This document shows positions 35,636 to 44,170 of a stretch of DNA of 64,000 bases, piece by piece. Position numbers and translations under genes: made by a program. The stretch spans positions 1,178,001-1,242,000 of the forward strand of contig OZ243919.1 of the NCBI GenBank assembly GCA_965213885.1, given 5' to 3'. This DNA is from VYFG01 sp965213885. Lineage in GTDB: Bacteria; Pseudomonadota; Gammaproteobacteria; Arenicellales; Poriferihabitantaceae. Under the pieces are notes generated by a model. It was not told the DNA's origin. It was given only the letters and a program-made list of their open reading frames with translations, and searched no databases. The stretch's first letter is position 1. Each line of letters opens with the position of its first letter.

Positions 35636-36982
35636 ATGGAGAACATCAAGAAGCTCGTGATTGCCAATCGCGGAGAGATTGCCCTGCGGATATTGCGGGC
35701 CTGCCGCCAGCTCGGTATTCAGACTGTGGCTCTCCACTCTGTAGCGGATAGCGATGCCAAGTATGTCAGGCTGGCGGATGAATCGGTGTGTATCGGACCG
35801 GCTCCGCCTTTCGCCAGCTACCTGGATATCGCATCCGTTATTTCGGCCGCAGAGGTGACCGAGGCGAATGCCATTCATCCTGGATACGGCTTTCTCTCGG
35901 AAAACGCCGACTTCGCAGAGCGTGTCGAGCAAAGCGGTTTCATATTCATCGGTCCCAGGGTGGAAACGATTCGAATGCTCGGCGACAAGATTTCGGCCAT
36001 ACAGTTGATGAGCAAGGCGGGAATTCCCTGTGTTCCGGGCTCCGACGGACCGATAGCCGGGGATTGGGTACAGATACTTGAGACCGCACACAGGATCGGT
36101 TTTCCGCTGATGATCAAGGCCAGCGGCGGCGGCGGCGGCAAGGGCATGCGGTTATGCCGCGATGAGACATCACTGGAACAGGCGGTCCTCCTGACGCGAA
36201 AGGAGGCGGTTGCCGCTTTCGGAAATGATACTCTCTACATGGAACGTTTCCTTGAAAGGCCGCGGCATGTGGAATTCCAGGTGCTCGCAGATACCCATGG
36301 CAATGTCATCCACCTGGGAGAACGGGACTGTTCCATGCAGCGCCGTCACCAAAAGGTCATCGAGGAGGCGCCAGCACCGGGGATCACAGAATCACAGCGC
36401 AAGAGGATCGGGGGCCTTTGCACGGAAGCCTGTCGTCAGTTGGAATACCGTGGAGCGGGTACATTCGAGTTCCTGTATGAAGACGGAGAGTTTTACTTTA
36501 TCGAGGTGAATACCCGGATACAGGTCGAACATCCGGTGACTGAAATGATCACAGGCATTGATCTTCTCCAGGAACAGATCCGGATTGCGGATGGTCAGCC
36601 GTTGCGCTATCAACAGGACGACGTGCGGTTCACCGGCCATGCATTCGAATGCCGGATCAACGCTGAGGATCCCTATACCTTTACCCCATCCCCTGGCCGA
36701 ATCACGAACTACCACATCGCGGGAGGGCCCGGCGTCAGGGTGGATTCACACGTCTACAGTAATTACCTGGTGCCACCATATTATGATTCCATGATCGGCA
36801 AGCTGATTACACATGGCATCAATCGGAGTGATGCGCTGACCAGGATGCACGGCGCATTGCAGGAAATTGTGGTGGATGGCATCAGCACGAACATTCCGTT
36901 GCACCGTGAACTGGTCATTGATCCAGGATTCATTTCCGGCAGTCAGGATATTCACTACCTTGAAAAGAAGCTGGGCCGATGA
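35636..36982 (+). CDS. accC: Biotin carboxylase subunit of acetyl-CoA carboxylase
   Basis: Carboxylates the biotin on AccB with ATP and bicarbonate. The 448-residue ATP-grasp enzyme shows KLVIANRGEIALRILRAC at the N-terminus, HPGYGFLSENADFAE, the glycine-rich loop IKASGGGGGKGMRLC near 160, and FIEVNTRIQVEHPVTEMITG. Length matches E. coli AccC (449). The stop overlaps the prmA ATG by four bases. Confidence 0.97.
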   Translation: MENIKKLVIANRGEIALRILRACRQLGIQTVALHSVADSDAKYVRLADESVCIGPAPPFASYLDIASVISAAEVTEANAIHPGYGFLSENADFAERVEQSGFIFIGPRVETIRMLGDKISAIQLMSKAGIPCVPGSDGPIAGDWVQILETAHRIGFPLMIKASGGGGGKGMRLCRDETSLEQAVLLTRKEAVAAFGNDTLYMERFLERPRHVEFQVLADTHGNVIHLGERDCSMQRRHQKVIEEAPAPGITESQRKRIGGLCTEACRQLEYRGAGTFEFLYEDGEFYFIEVNTRIQVEHPVTEMITGIDLLQEQIRIADGQPLRYQQDDVRFTGHAFECRINAEDPYTFTPSPGRITNYHIAGGPGVRVDSHVYSNYLVPPYYDSMIGKLITHGINRSDALTRMHGALQEIVVDGISTNIPLHRELVIDPGFISGSQDIHYLEKKLGR

Positions 36983-37902
36983 ACGTGATTCACTGTCAAC
37001 CGGCTGCAGGGGGGAGTAATACGGAATTTCTTCAGGTTTCCCTGGAGCTGTTCAGGGAGGAGGCGGAGCATGTGGTAGACACCCTGGATGAACTCGGTGC
37101 CCTGTCGATCAGTATACGCAGCGCGGATGATGAAGACACCTACGACGAAGCATTTCCGGGTGAACCCCAGTGGCTGCAGCAGAGCATGGTCGCACTGTTT
37201 GGCCCTGAAATCGACTTACCGGACTTGGAGGAGAGCCTGACCCGGACGCTGCCAGGCCATGTGGTCAGATTTTCATCCTTGAAGGACCGAGACTGGGAAA
37301 GGGCCTGGCTTGACAAGTTCGTTCCCCAAAGGATTGTTCCAGGCCTTTGGGTCGTGCCAAGCTGGTTGGCTCCACCGGAGCCCGATGCCGTGAATCTCGT
37401 CATCGATCCCGGACTTGCCTTCGGCACAGGCACCCATCCGACCACCCGGATGTGTCTGGAATACCTTGTCGAATTGGATCTCGCCGGAAAATATGTTCTG
37501 GATTACGGCTGTGGTTCGGGCATCCTTTCCATTGCCGCACTGAAGCTGGGTGCAGCCAATGCCGTGGCGACCGACCTTGATCCTCGGGCACTGGAAACCT
37601 GCCTTGTAAATGCCCGGGTAAACCAGTGTAGCGGGAAGGTGATCGCTGATTTTCCGGAAAATCTGGAGCATTCAGGGAAGATGGTTCCGGCGGATGTTGT
37701 CGTTGCCAACATTCTGGGCAGAACCCTGTTGAACCTCAAGGATCGATTGTGTGCATCGCTCGCCCCACGGGGCACGCTTCTGCTGAGCGGATTCCTGACC
37801 CATCAGGCGGATGCGGTGGAGGATGCATACCAGGAATTGGTAGATTTTTCCCGCAAAGAACAGTCTGGCTGGGTATTATTGACCGGGACCCTCCGTTCGT
37901 GA
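36979..37902 (+). CDS. prmA: Ribosomal protein L11 methyltransferase
   Basis: Trimethylates L11 using S-adenosylmethionine. The 307-residue protein has DPGLAFGTGTHPTTRMCLE, the SAM-binding motif VLDYGCGSGILSIAALKLGA near 173-192, and ADVVVANILGRTLLNL. It has about 12 extra residues at the N-terminus compared with E. coli PrmA. It is translationally coupled to accC, and the zinc-ribbon/DUF3426 gene follows 64 bases on. Confidence 0.95.
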   Translation: MNVIHCQPAAGGSNTEFLQVSLELFREEAEHVVDTLDELGALSISIRSADDEDTYDEAFPGEPQWLQQSMVALFGPEIDLPDLEESLTRTLPGHVVRFSSLKDRDWERAWLDKFVPQRIVPGLWVVPSWLAPPEPDAVNLVIDPGLAFGTGTHPTTRMCLEYLVELDLAGKYVLDYGCGSGILSIAALKLGAANAVATDLDPRALETCLVNARVNQCSGKVIADFPENLEHSGKMVPADVVVANILGRTLLNLKDRLCASLAPRGTLLLSGFLTHQADAVEDAYQELVDFSRKEQSGWVLLTGTLRS

Positions 37903-37966
37903 ATGCCCACTGGACGATCCACGGGCAATCACTGAGAATGAAACGAGACTGACCGGCAATTTTCAC

Positions 37967-40072
37967 GTGGACAAGCAATACACCCGATGTCCGTACTGCC
38001 TTACGGTTTTCAGCGTCCGTGGAACCAAGCCCGAGACAGGCGAAGGTGAAGTGCACTGTGGTACCTGCCGCAAGTTGTTCAATGTCATAGAGAATTTCGT
38101 GGTCCAGGACGGCTCTGGCCGTTACAAGCCGATTGGGGAGGTTGATCCGGCCGGGACGCAATCACAATCTGATACGGGGCGCGCGGTTCCCGGTGGCCGC
38201 ACGGGATTTGACAGGGATGGATCGAACGACCCTGATCCCCGTACGACCCGGGACGACAGAAATATCGCCAATTCCTCCGGCCCGGGAGAAGCCTTGAGTG
38301 GGGATGCCCAAGAGGGCAGGCCTGCGACGGATGCGGCCAATCGGGGATATCCGGCTGCATCTGCCCTAGGGGGTGCGGGAGTAGAGCGCGACTGGCCCAC
38401 GGATGCCGGGCAGGAATGGGAAAACACCGATCGGGAAATTGAAGATGGATCGGACGAGGGCGCCGATGCTCCCGCGGAAAGTGTCCGATCCACGCAAGAC
38501 GAAGCGGGCGCGGAGCAGGAACGATCTTCCGTTGGGGCTGCAGGAGATCGTGGCGGTACACCCGATGTTCCCGCCTGGCGGGATCGTAGGATTGAGAATG
38601 ACCGGGTCTTCGGATCAGCCCCCTCTGAAGTGGGTACGGGAGACCTGACGTCCCAGGGGGAGCAGGGTTACCGGGAGATGGATCTGGACCCGCCCATGGA
38701 CGATCACGGGCCAGCAATGGAACCCGAGGGCCCGGGTCCTGCCGGCGGGTCGAATGCAGACGTATGGAATCCGGCCGGTCCGGCCCGACATGTTCTCGAG
38801 GAAACGGATACGGAATCCGTCTCTGACTCACCAAAAGCCGACGAGGCCAGCGGCAGCACCATCGGATCCAACGCTCTTTGGGATGCTGCGGATGCGGCCA
38901 GCCGGCACCCCACGGCTGTACCGCCTGAAACGGGCACGCAGAACCCGATGGTCGAGACGGTGCGGGACAACCCGTACACTGAGCAGGACCGGCCCGATGG
39001 AAACAGCGACCCGGCATGGGGATACGGGCCCACGGATACCCGGCATGAAGCGGATACGACCGATGATGTCCCGGCTGATTCTGCCATGTCAGTGCTGGTT
39101 GAGGGAGCGAAGGAAGAGAGGGCATCTTCGGCCGGGACTGACGGGGGCGATGCAGGTGGGAGCGTAAATTCCGCCCGAGAGGAAGCAACGGACCGTGAAG
39201 AGCGGGACTCGATACCTGCCCTGCCTGCAGTGGATGCAGACAGCCCGATGACACAGACGAGGCGGGGCGACCGGGCCAGTGATGAGGGCCCGTCCATGAA
39301 CGATGACGGTCCTTCTGCACCCGGCGAGGGGGTTCACGAATCTGTGCCGGAGGGCGACGACCTTGCGGAACTCGTGCACCCGCTACTCCCTTCCGATGGG
39401 GAGAAAATGGTCGATCTGGAGATCACGCCGGAGCCCGCCGCCGGGAACTGGTTCAATGTTGAAACTGACGATGCGGTGGAACGCAATCCCTTTGAAACAG
39501 TGGAAGAAACCGCCTCATCGGGCAAGAGTCCTTCCGTTCAGAGCAACATCTCCATGAACGGCGTGGATGCCTATATAGCCGACCGCCCGAATCCACTTGC
39601 CGGTTTCTTGTGGTTCATCGTGGCGATGGGTTTCCTGTTCCTGCTGGGCTTGCAGGTTCGCACGTATCTGGTCGATGGGTATGCCCAGGACGAACGATTC
39701 CGACCATACCTGTCCCTGTTCTGCCGCGTCGCGTCATGTGAACTGCCATCAAGGAGGGATACGTACAGTTTCTCCATCACCAACACACGTGTGGAGCTTC
39801 ACACCGATGTGCCCGGAGCACTGAGCATTTCGGTAAAACTGGTCAATCAGGCAGAGTTTTCGCAACCATATCCCGATCTGCAGCTGACCCTGATCGATCG
39901 TGTCGGCAGGGTCATCGGCCGGCGGATATTCCCGCCAGATTCATACCTCGGGGTCGATGAGGAAACTCTGCTCAAATCAGGCGCACTGGTAACAGTGGAT
40001 TTCGAGCTGGCCCAACCCAATGAACAGGCGGTAGGATTCGTCGTGGAGATCGTACTTGAATCGGCGGCATAA
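37967..40072 (+). CDS. Zinc-ribbon / DUF3426 membrane protein with long acidic linker
   Basis: A 701-residue protein starting at GTG 37967. An N-terminal zinc ribbon uses Cys8, Cys11, Cys31 and Cys34 (RCPYCLTVF and HCGTCRKLF). Residues ~45-530 form a huge low-complexity linker rich in Asp, Glu, Gly, Pro and Ser. A single membrane helix (about 545-566, GFLWFIVAMGFLFLLGLQV) is followed by a DUF3426 periplasmic-type domain (about 570-701). Homologues between prmA and fis are usually 200-450 residues, so the linker is exceptionally long. Function unknown. The ribbon would be cytoplasmic and the DUF3426 domain periplasmic. Confidence 0.85.
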   Translation: MDKQYTRCPYCLTVFSVRGTKPETGEGEVHCGTCRKLFNVIENFVVQDGSGRYKPIGEVDPAGTQSQSDTGRAVPGGRTGFDRDGSNDPDPRTTRDDRNIANSSGPGEALSGDAQEGRPATDAANRGYPAASALGGAGVERDWPTDAGQEWENTDREIEDGSDEGADAPAESVRSTQDEAGAEQERSSVGAAGDRGGTPDVPAWRDRRIENDRVFGSAPSEVGTGDLTSQGEQGYREMDLDPPMDDHGPAMEPEGPGPAGGSNADVWNPAGPARHVLEETDTESVSDSPKADEASGSTIGSNALWDAADAASRHPTAVPPETGTQNPMVETVRDNPYTEQDRPDGNSDPAWGYGPTDTRHEADTTDDVPADSAMSVLVEGAKEERASSAGTDGGDAGGSVNSAREEATDREERDSIPALPAVDADSPMTQTRRGDRASDEGPSMNDDGPSAPGEGVHESVPEGDDLAELVHPLLPSDGEKMVDLEITPEPAAGNWFNVETDDAVERNPFETVEETASSGKSPSVQSNISMNGVDAYIADRPNPLAGFLWFIVAMGFLFLLGLQVRTYLVDGYAQDERFRPYLSLFCRVASCELPSRRDTYSFSITNTRVELHTDVPGALSISVKLVNQAEFSQPYPDLQLTLIDRVGRVIGRRIFPPDSYLGVDEETLLKSGALVTVDFELAQPNEQAVGFVVEIVLESAA

Positions 40073-40798
40073 TGGAGATTGGAGAACGCACTGCAGGACC
40101 CGGTTCCGTCCTCACCAATAAGGAACGGCCGACTCGATTTTCTACCGTCAGTTTCGTGGCTGGTTTCAGGCCAGGTCATTAGGAAGATTCCGGCATCCAC
40201 CCACTGCCTGCGTCGCCCTGTACGTACAATCAGCATGAGGCTCACGCGAGAGCATCGCCTCCCGGCAAGTCCGGGTCGCTGGTTGAGCCCAGGTATCACG
40301 CCGGAGACCTGGAGCCGTAAAGGGGTTCGACAGGGATTGGCGATCGTCGCCCATGAGGGATGTCCGCAAAGGCTATGGGCTTACGGACACTGCATCCTGG
40401 AAACTGCGGCCGCGTCCGCTTTGCCGCGTCCTCGGAAAATGAACACCAGCACCTGTCCAGAGTGCGGTTTCTGACGTGAGTCACGCGGAATACTGAACCG
40501 TATGGCGGGGACATGGCCTGACCAGGCCGTGTCATCGCGCCGCCAGGGCCGAATAGCAGCCGGCCGGGCCATCAGCAGTGCCGGTTTCTGGCGGCAGGGA
40601 TTGCGGGTTTCAATGACGCGTAAGGGAATCAGAATCTGATGTGTCGGGTATAGCGGTCTCCGGCTTCCAGATGGTGGTAATCAACCGGATCATGACATCC
40701 TGCCCACACCGCCGGATGTGTTCGACCGGTCGGGCCTTCTACGGGACCATCCGCGCTCGATTCGCATGATATTCAGGGCTGGGCGAGGTCGTGCAGGG

Positions 40799-40827
40799 TG
40801 TCCGGATCGTCCGAAAACAGATAAAAT
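40799..40827 (+). promoter_or_regulatory. Possible fis promoter
   Basis: TGTCCG (40799-40804) and TAAAAT (40822-40827) lie 17 bases apart, about 130 bases before the fis start. The -35 box is weak, so this is tentative. Confidence 0.3.
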
Positions 40828-40849
40828 TGCAACCTGTTCCGCCCCTGGA

Positions 40850-40867
40850 TTCCGGGTTGACCCGGAA
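40850..40867 (+). promoter_or_regulatory. Perfect hairpin in presumed fis leader
   Basis: TTCCGGG and CCCGGAA pair perfectly around a TTGA tetraloop, about 95 bases before the fis GTG. As DNA it is also a near-perfect palindrome. It could be an operator or an RNA control element. Confidence 0.4.
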
Positions 40868-40960
40868 CGATACAAGCCTGACTGGCCGCCTCTTCAGGCA
40901 GATGGTACTGTTGTCGGAAAATCTCCGGCATCATCAGGAAACCAGAATAGAGACAGCACC

Positions 40961-41248
40961 GTGGAGAAAAAAACCAGCATCGACCAATCCGGCAAGAAAC
41001 AATCCGAACAAGGTGGAAAGCTGGCGGTATGCGTGCGCAAGTCCGTCAAACGGTATCTTAAGGACTTGAATGGGGAGGAGGCAAACCGGATGTATGAAAT
41101 GGTTCTGCAGCAGGTTGAGAAACCGCTGCTGGAGGTCATCATGAAGCAAAGCAACAACAACCAGAGCAAGGCGTCCCGTATGCTCGGCATCAACCGCAAT
41201 ACGCTGCGCAAGAAGCTCGGCATCTACAATATCGGCAAAGAGGCCTAG
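40961..41248 (+). CDS. fis: DNA-binding protein Fis
   Basis: Nucleoid protein that activates stable-RNA promoters and shapes chromosome structure. The 95-residue product starts at GTG 40961. The conserved C-terminus contains LNGEEANRMYEMVLQQVEKP and a helix-turn-helix QSKASRMLGINRNTLRKKLG. Length matches E. coli Fis (98). purH begins three bases after its stop, so the two are co-transcribed. The usual upstream partner dusB is absent. Confidence 0.95.
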   Translation: MEKKTSIDQSGKKQSEQGGKLAVCVRKSVKRYLKDLNGEEANRMYEMVLQQVEKPLLEVIMKQSNNNQSKASRMLGINRNTLRKKLGIYNIGKEA

Positions 41249-41250
41249 AC

Positions 41251-42825
41251 TTGACTACATTGTCGCACCCAATCGGGACTGCGCTAATCAGTGTTTCTGA
41301 CAAGACCGGAATCCTGGAATTCGCCGGAGCACTTCACGAACGCCACATTACTATCCTTTCGACGGGCGGGACTGCAACATTGATCAGGGAAGCCGGAATT
41401 CCGGTGCATGAGGTCGGTGAGCACACCGGGTTTGGTGAAATCATGGACGGCCGGGTAAAGACCCTTCACCCGGTGATCCATGGCGGAATCTTGGGACGCA
41501 GGGGACAGGATGATTCGGTGATGCGGGATCATGGCATATCGCCAATCGATCTCGTCGTGGTCAATCTTTACCCGTTCGAGTCCACTGTGGCCGATCCGGA
41601 TTGTCCACTGTCTCAGGCTATTGAACATATCGATATCGGCGGGCCCGCAATGCTCAGGGCGGCGGCGAAAAACCATGCCCATGTAACCGTGCTCGTGGAC
41701 GCTGCCGATTATGGCCGGGTTCTTGACTCGATGGCGGAAAACCAGGGGGCCGTGGATCTTGAGACACGGTTTGATCTGGCGGCAAAGGCCTTTGAGCATA
41801 CTGCCCGCTATGACGGTGTCATCGCGAATTTCATGGGGAGTCGCCGCGGCAGCGGCAAACCGGAAAATGGATTCCCGCGCACACTGAATATGCAGTGGCA
41901 CCTCGACCGGCGGATGCGTTATGGGGAGAATCCCCATCAAAAGGCCGCCTTCTACGTGGACACTGATGCCCCGCCCGGGAGTGTGTCGAGGGCCCGCAAA
42001 TTGCAGGGCAAGGAACTCTCCTACAACAACATAGCCGATGCCGATGCGGCGCTTGGATGTGTTCGCCAGTTTGACGAATCCCCGGCATGCGTCATTGTCA
42101 AGCATGCCAATCCATGCGGTGTCGCCGTGGACAACAGCCTGCTGCAGGCCTACAAACGAGCCTTCGCAACCGACCCGGAATCCGCATTCGGTGGCATCAT
42201 CGCATTCAATCGTGAACTGGATGAAGAAACCGCAGCCGAGATACTAGCCCGCCAGTTCGTCGAAGTGATTGCGGCGCCGGGAGTGTCGGAAAATGCCGCC
42301 AGGGCACTTGCCGGCAGGGAAAATGTCAGGGTCCTGGCCTGCGGCCAATGGACAGAGGGGCCCGTGCCGATGGACTTCAAGCGGGTTACCGGAGGGCTGC
42401 TTGTCCAGGAGCCAGACCGGAAGCTGAGTGAATCAACGCGGGTGGTCAGCCAGAGGATGACGGATGAAAGGGAAATGGCGGACCTTCAATTCGCCTGGCG
42501 GGTGGCGAAAATGGTCAAGTCAAATGCGATCGTCTATGCAAGGGGCGGCATGACCATAGGCATTGGCGCGGGCCAGATGAGCCGCGTGAACTCTTCTCGG
42601 ATCGCTGCGATCAAGGCGGAGCACGCCGGCCTCGAGGTTTCAGGGGCGGTCATGGCGTCCGATGCGTTCTTCCCGTTCCGGGATGGACTCGACAATGCAG
42701 CCGCGGCGGGCATAACTGCGGTGATCCAGCCCGGTGGTTCGTTGCGCGATGAGGAAGTCATCAAGGCTGCCGACGAACACGGAATTGCCATGGTCTTCAC
42801 AGGCACACGGCATTTCAGACACTGA
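41251..42825 (+). CDS. purH: Bifunctional AICAR transformylase / IMP cyclohydrolase
   Basis: Last two steps of IMP synthesis. The 524-residue protein has an N-terminal MGS-like cyclohydrolase domain (ALISVSDKTGILEFAGAL, STGGTATLIREAG) and a C-terminal formyltransferase domain with QGKELSYNNIADADAAL, VKHANPCGVA and SDAFFPFRDGLDNAA. The start is TTG 41251, with TTG 41260 as an alternative. purD lies 1.3 kb downstream, beyond an inserted mosaic gene. Confidence 0.97.
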   Translation: MTTLSHPIGTALISVSDKTGILEFAGALHERHITILSTGGTATLIREAGIPVHEVGEHTGFGEIMDGRVKTLHPVIHGGILGRRGQDDSVMRDHGISPIDLVVVNLYPFESTVADPDCPLSQAIEHIDIGGPAMLRAAAKNHAHVTVLVDAADYGRVLDSMAENQGAVDLETRFDLAAKAFEHTARYDGVIANFMGSRRGSGKPENGFPRTLNMQWHLDRRMRYGENPHQKAAFYVDTDAPPGSVSRARKLQGKELSYNNIADADAALGCVRQFDESPACVIVKHANPCGVAVDNSLLQAYKRAFATDPESAFGGIIAFNRELDEETAAEILARQFVEVIAAPGVSENAARALAGRENVRVLACGQWTEGPVPMDFKRVTGGLLVQEPDRKLSESTRVVSQRMTDEREMADLQFAWRVAKMVKSNAIVYARGGMTIGIGAGQMSRVNSSRIAAIKAEHAGLEVSGAVMASDAFFPFRDGLDNAAAAGITAVIQPGGSLRDEEVIKAADEHGIAMVFTGTRHFRH

Positions 42826-42840
42826 ACGGAGGAATGGTTC

Positions 42841-44157
42841 ATGGGTGAATTGGGAAAGTTCAAGGTGGTACTGGATGGGTCAACTCTGCCGAACGAAGAT
42901 CGTGAGCAGGTAATTCGCGCATTGAGCGAACTCTTTCACTCCAGCCCGCCCACCATGGAGAAACTGTTGTCGGGCAGGGAGGTATCACTCAAGAAGGACT
43001 ATCCCAGAGACGAAGCGGAAAGGATCTGTGGCGCAATACGCAACGCCGGCGCCGGATGTAGTGTAGTCCCGGTGCGGGAACCGGAGTCCTCGGTTGTATC
43101 CGGGGAAATCGGTTGTGATGACACGCATCGCGCCGAGAGCGGAGTGAACGATCTTGGCCGACCCATCAGTTGCCCGGGGTGCCAGCAGCAATGTGACAGC
43201 GAGTGGGTCATCTGCCTGTATTGCGGCTACAGTTTTGTTCACAATGAAAGGGATGGCGGCCACCTGTGGGAAGATGAGGAGGAAGGATCCGAAGACCCAT
43301 CCGGAGTTTCGGGAGAAACCGATGAAGCTGAACGGGACCCGAATACCTACACCCGTACGGAACTGTCACGCTACGTTGGACCCAATGCGGAGTATTATGC
43401 CGCCCGGTTCTCCGGCATGGGCACGATCCATGATCCCAGGTTTCGCCTGAGTTGGAACTGGCCGGCATTTTTTTTCTTTTTCTTCTGGGCCCTGTACCGA
43501 AAGATGTGGCTGTGGGCCGGGCTGCACTTGGCCGGCGCCACGGTCCTGGTATTCGCCACCTCCCAGTCTGCCGTCTGGGTGATCTATTCGCTCCTTTGGC
43601 CGGTGGCCGCGAATTACCTGTATTTCCGCAGTTTCGGATACCACATGCGTCTGGCGGAATTGCATTACTCGGGACAGGAGCGCCTGGAGTACCTGGGCCG
43701 GAAGGGCGGCGTCAGCAGGAACGCTTTCTGGATCGGACTCGCCGCTTCGTTCGGACTCTCTGCATTTTCCAGCAACATGATGGTGCACCACCTGGTCGGC
43801 GAGTACGAGGAACGCTTCGGCTCTCTTTCTGCTGGTGAATCCCATCATGAGCAGGTGCGTGGCGATGGATCAGTATTGGAGTCTGTCGGAGAACCGACTT
43901 CGCCGCTGGCGAGAACTTCACGGGTACTTTCCACGATGGCGACCGGGCTCAAGGTCGTGATCGCCGCCGGCAATGATGATCTGGTGCAGGATACGCTCAA
44001 TGGACTGGTCGCCAAACTCGACGACAGGGAAATCCTTGATGCATGGGGAAATCCCATCGTCATGAATCGTGAGCCCGGCCATGTTGCCTTCCTGTCATCC
44101 GGGCCGGATGGAAGCTCCGGGACCGATGACGATGTTCTTCACAAGGTGAATTATTAA
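42841..44157 (+). CDS. Mosaic membrane protein: zinc ribbon, DUF2628-like helices, GspG-like tail
   Basis: A 438-residue protein of unknown function. Residues 1-77 form a small alpha/beta domain (FKVVLDGSTLPNED, LLSGREVSLKKDYP). A zinc ribbon follows with Cys111, Cys114, Cys125 and Cys128 (CPGC, CLYC), then an acidic linker. WNWPAFFFFFFWALYRKMW (about 205-223) starts a DUF2628-like set of three to four membrane helices up to about residue 318. The C-terminus has DAWGNP (400-405), SSGPDG and GTDDDV, a pattern shared with type II secretion pseudopilin GspG ends. It is placed between purH and purD, with 15- and 13-base spacers, so it is in the purine operon. Confidence 0.75.
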   Translation: MGELGKFKVVLDGSTLPNEDREQVIRALSELFHSSPPTMEKLLSGREVSLKKDYPRDEAERICGAIRNAGAGCSVVPVREPESSVVSGEIGCDDTHRAESGVNDLGRPISCPGCQQQCDSEWVICLYCGYSFVHNERDGGHLWEDEEEGSEDPSGVSGETDEAERDPNTYTRTELSRYVGPNAEYYAARFSGMGTIHDPRFRLSWNWPAFFFFFFWALYRKMWLWAGLHLAGATVLVFATSQSAVWVIYSLLWPVAANYLYFRSFGYHMRLAELHYSGQERLEYLGRKGGVSRNAFWIGLAASFGLSAFSSNMMVHHLVGEYEERFGSLSAGESHHEQVRGDGSVLESVGEPTSPLARTSRVLSTMATGLKVVIAAGNDDLVQDTLNGLVAKLDDREILDAWGNPIVMNREPGHVAFLSSGPDGSSGTDDDVLHKVNY

Positions 44158-44170
44158 ACGGTCATCAACG

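Larger units (their letters stand above)
40073..40960. other. 888-bp region between DUF3426 gene and fis; dusB absent
   Basis: No supported gene. dusB, which normally begins the dusB-fis operon here, is missing, and none of the frames shows a dihydrouridine synthase motif. A frame open from 40718 runs into fis, but its first 80 codons resemble nothing. The right part likely holds the fis promoter and a leader hairpin (40850-40867). Confidence 0.6.

Noticed and set aside
38085..39320. 411-codon minus-strand open frame opposite the DUF3426 gene
   Set aside because: A shadow of the low-complexity linker; very rich in Pro, Arg and His.
40079..40474. Candidate dusB remnant
   Set aside because: No frame in 40073-40960 shows dihydrouridine synthase motifs, and the space is too small for an intact gene.
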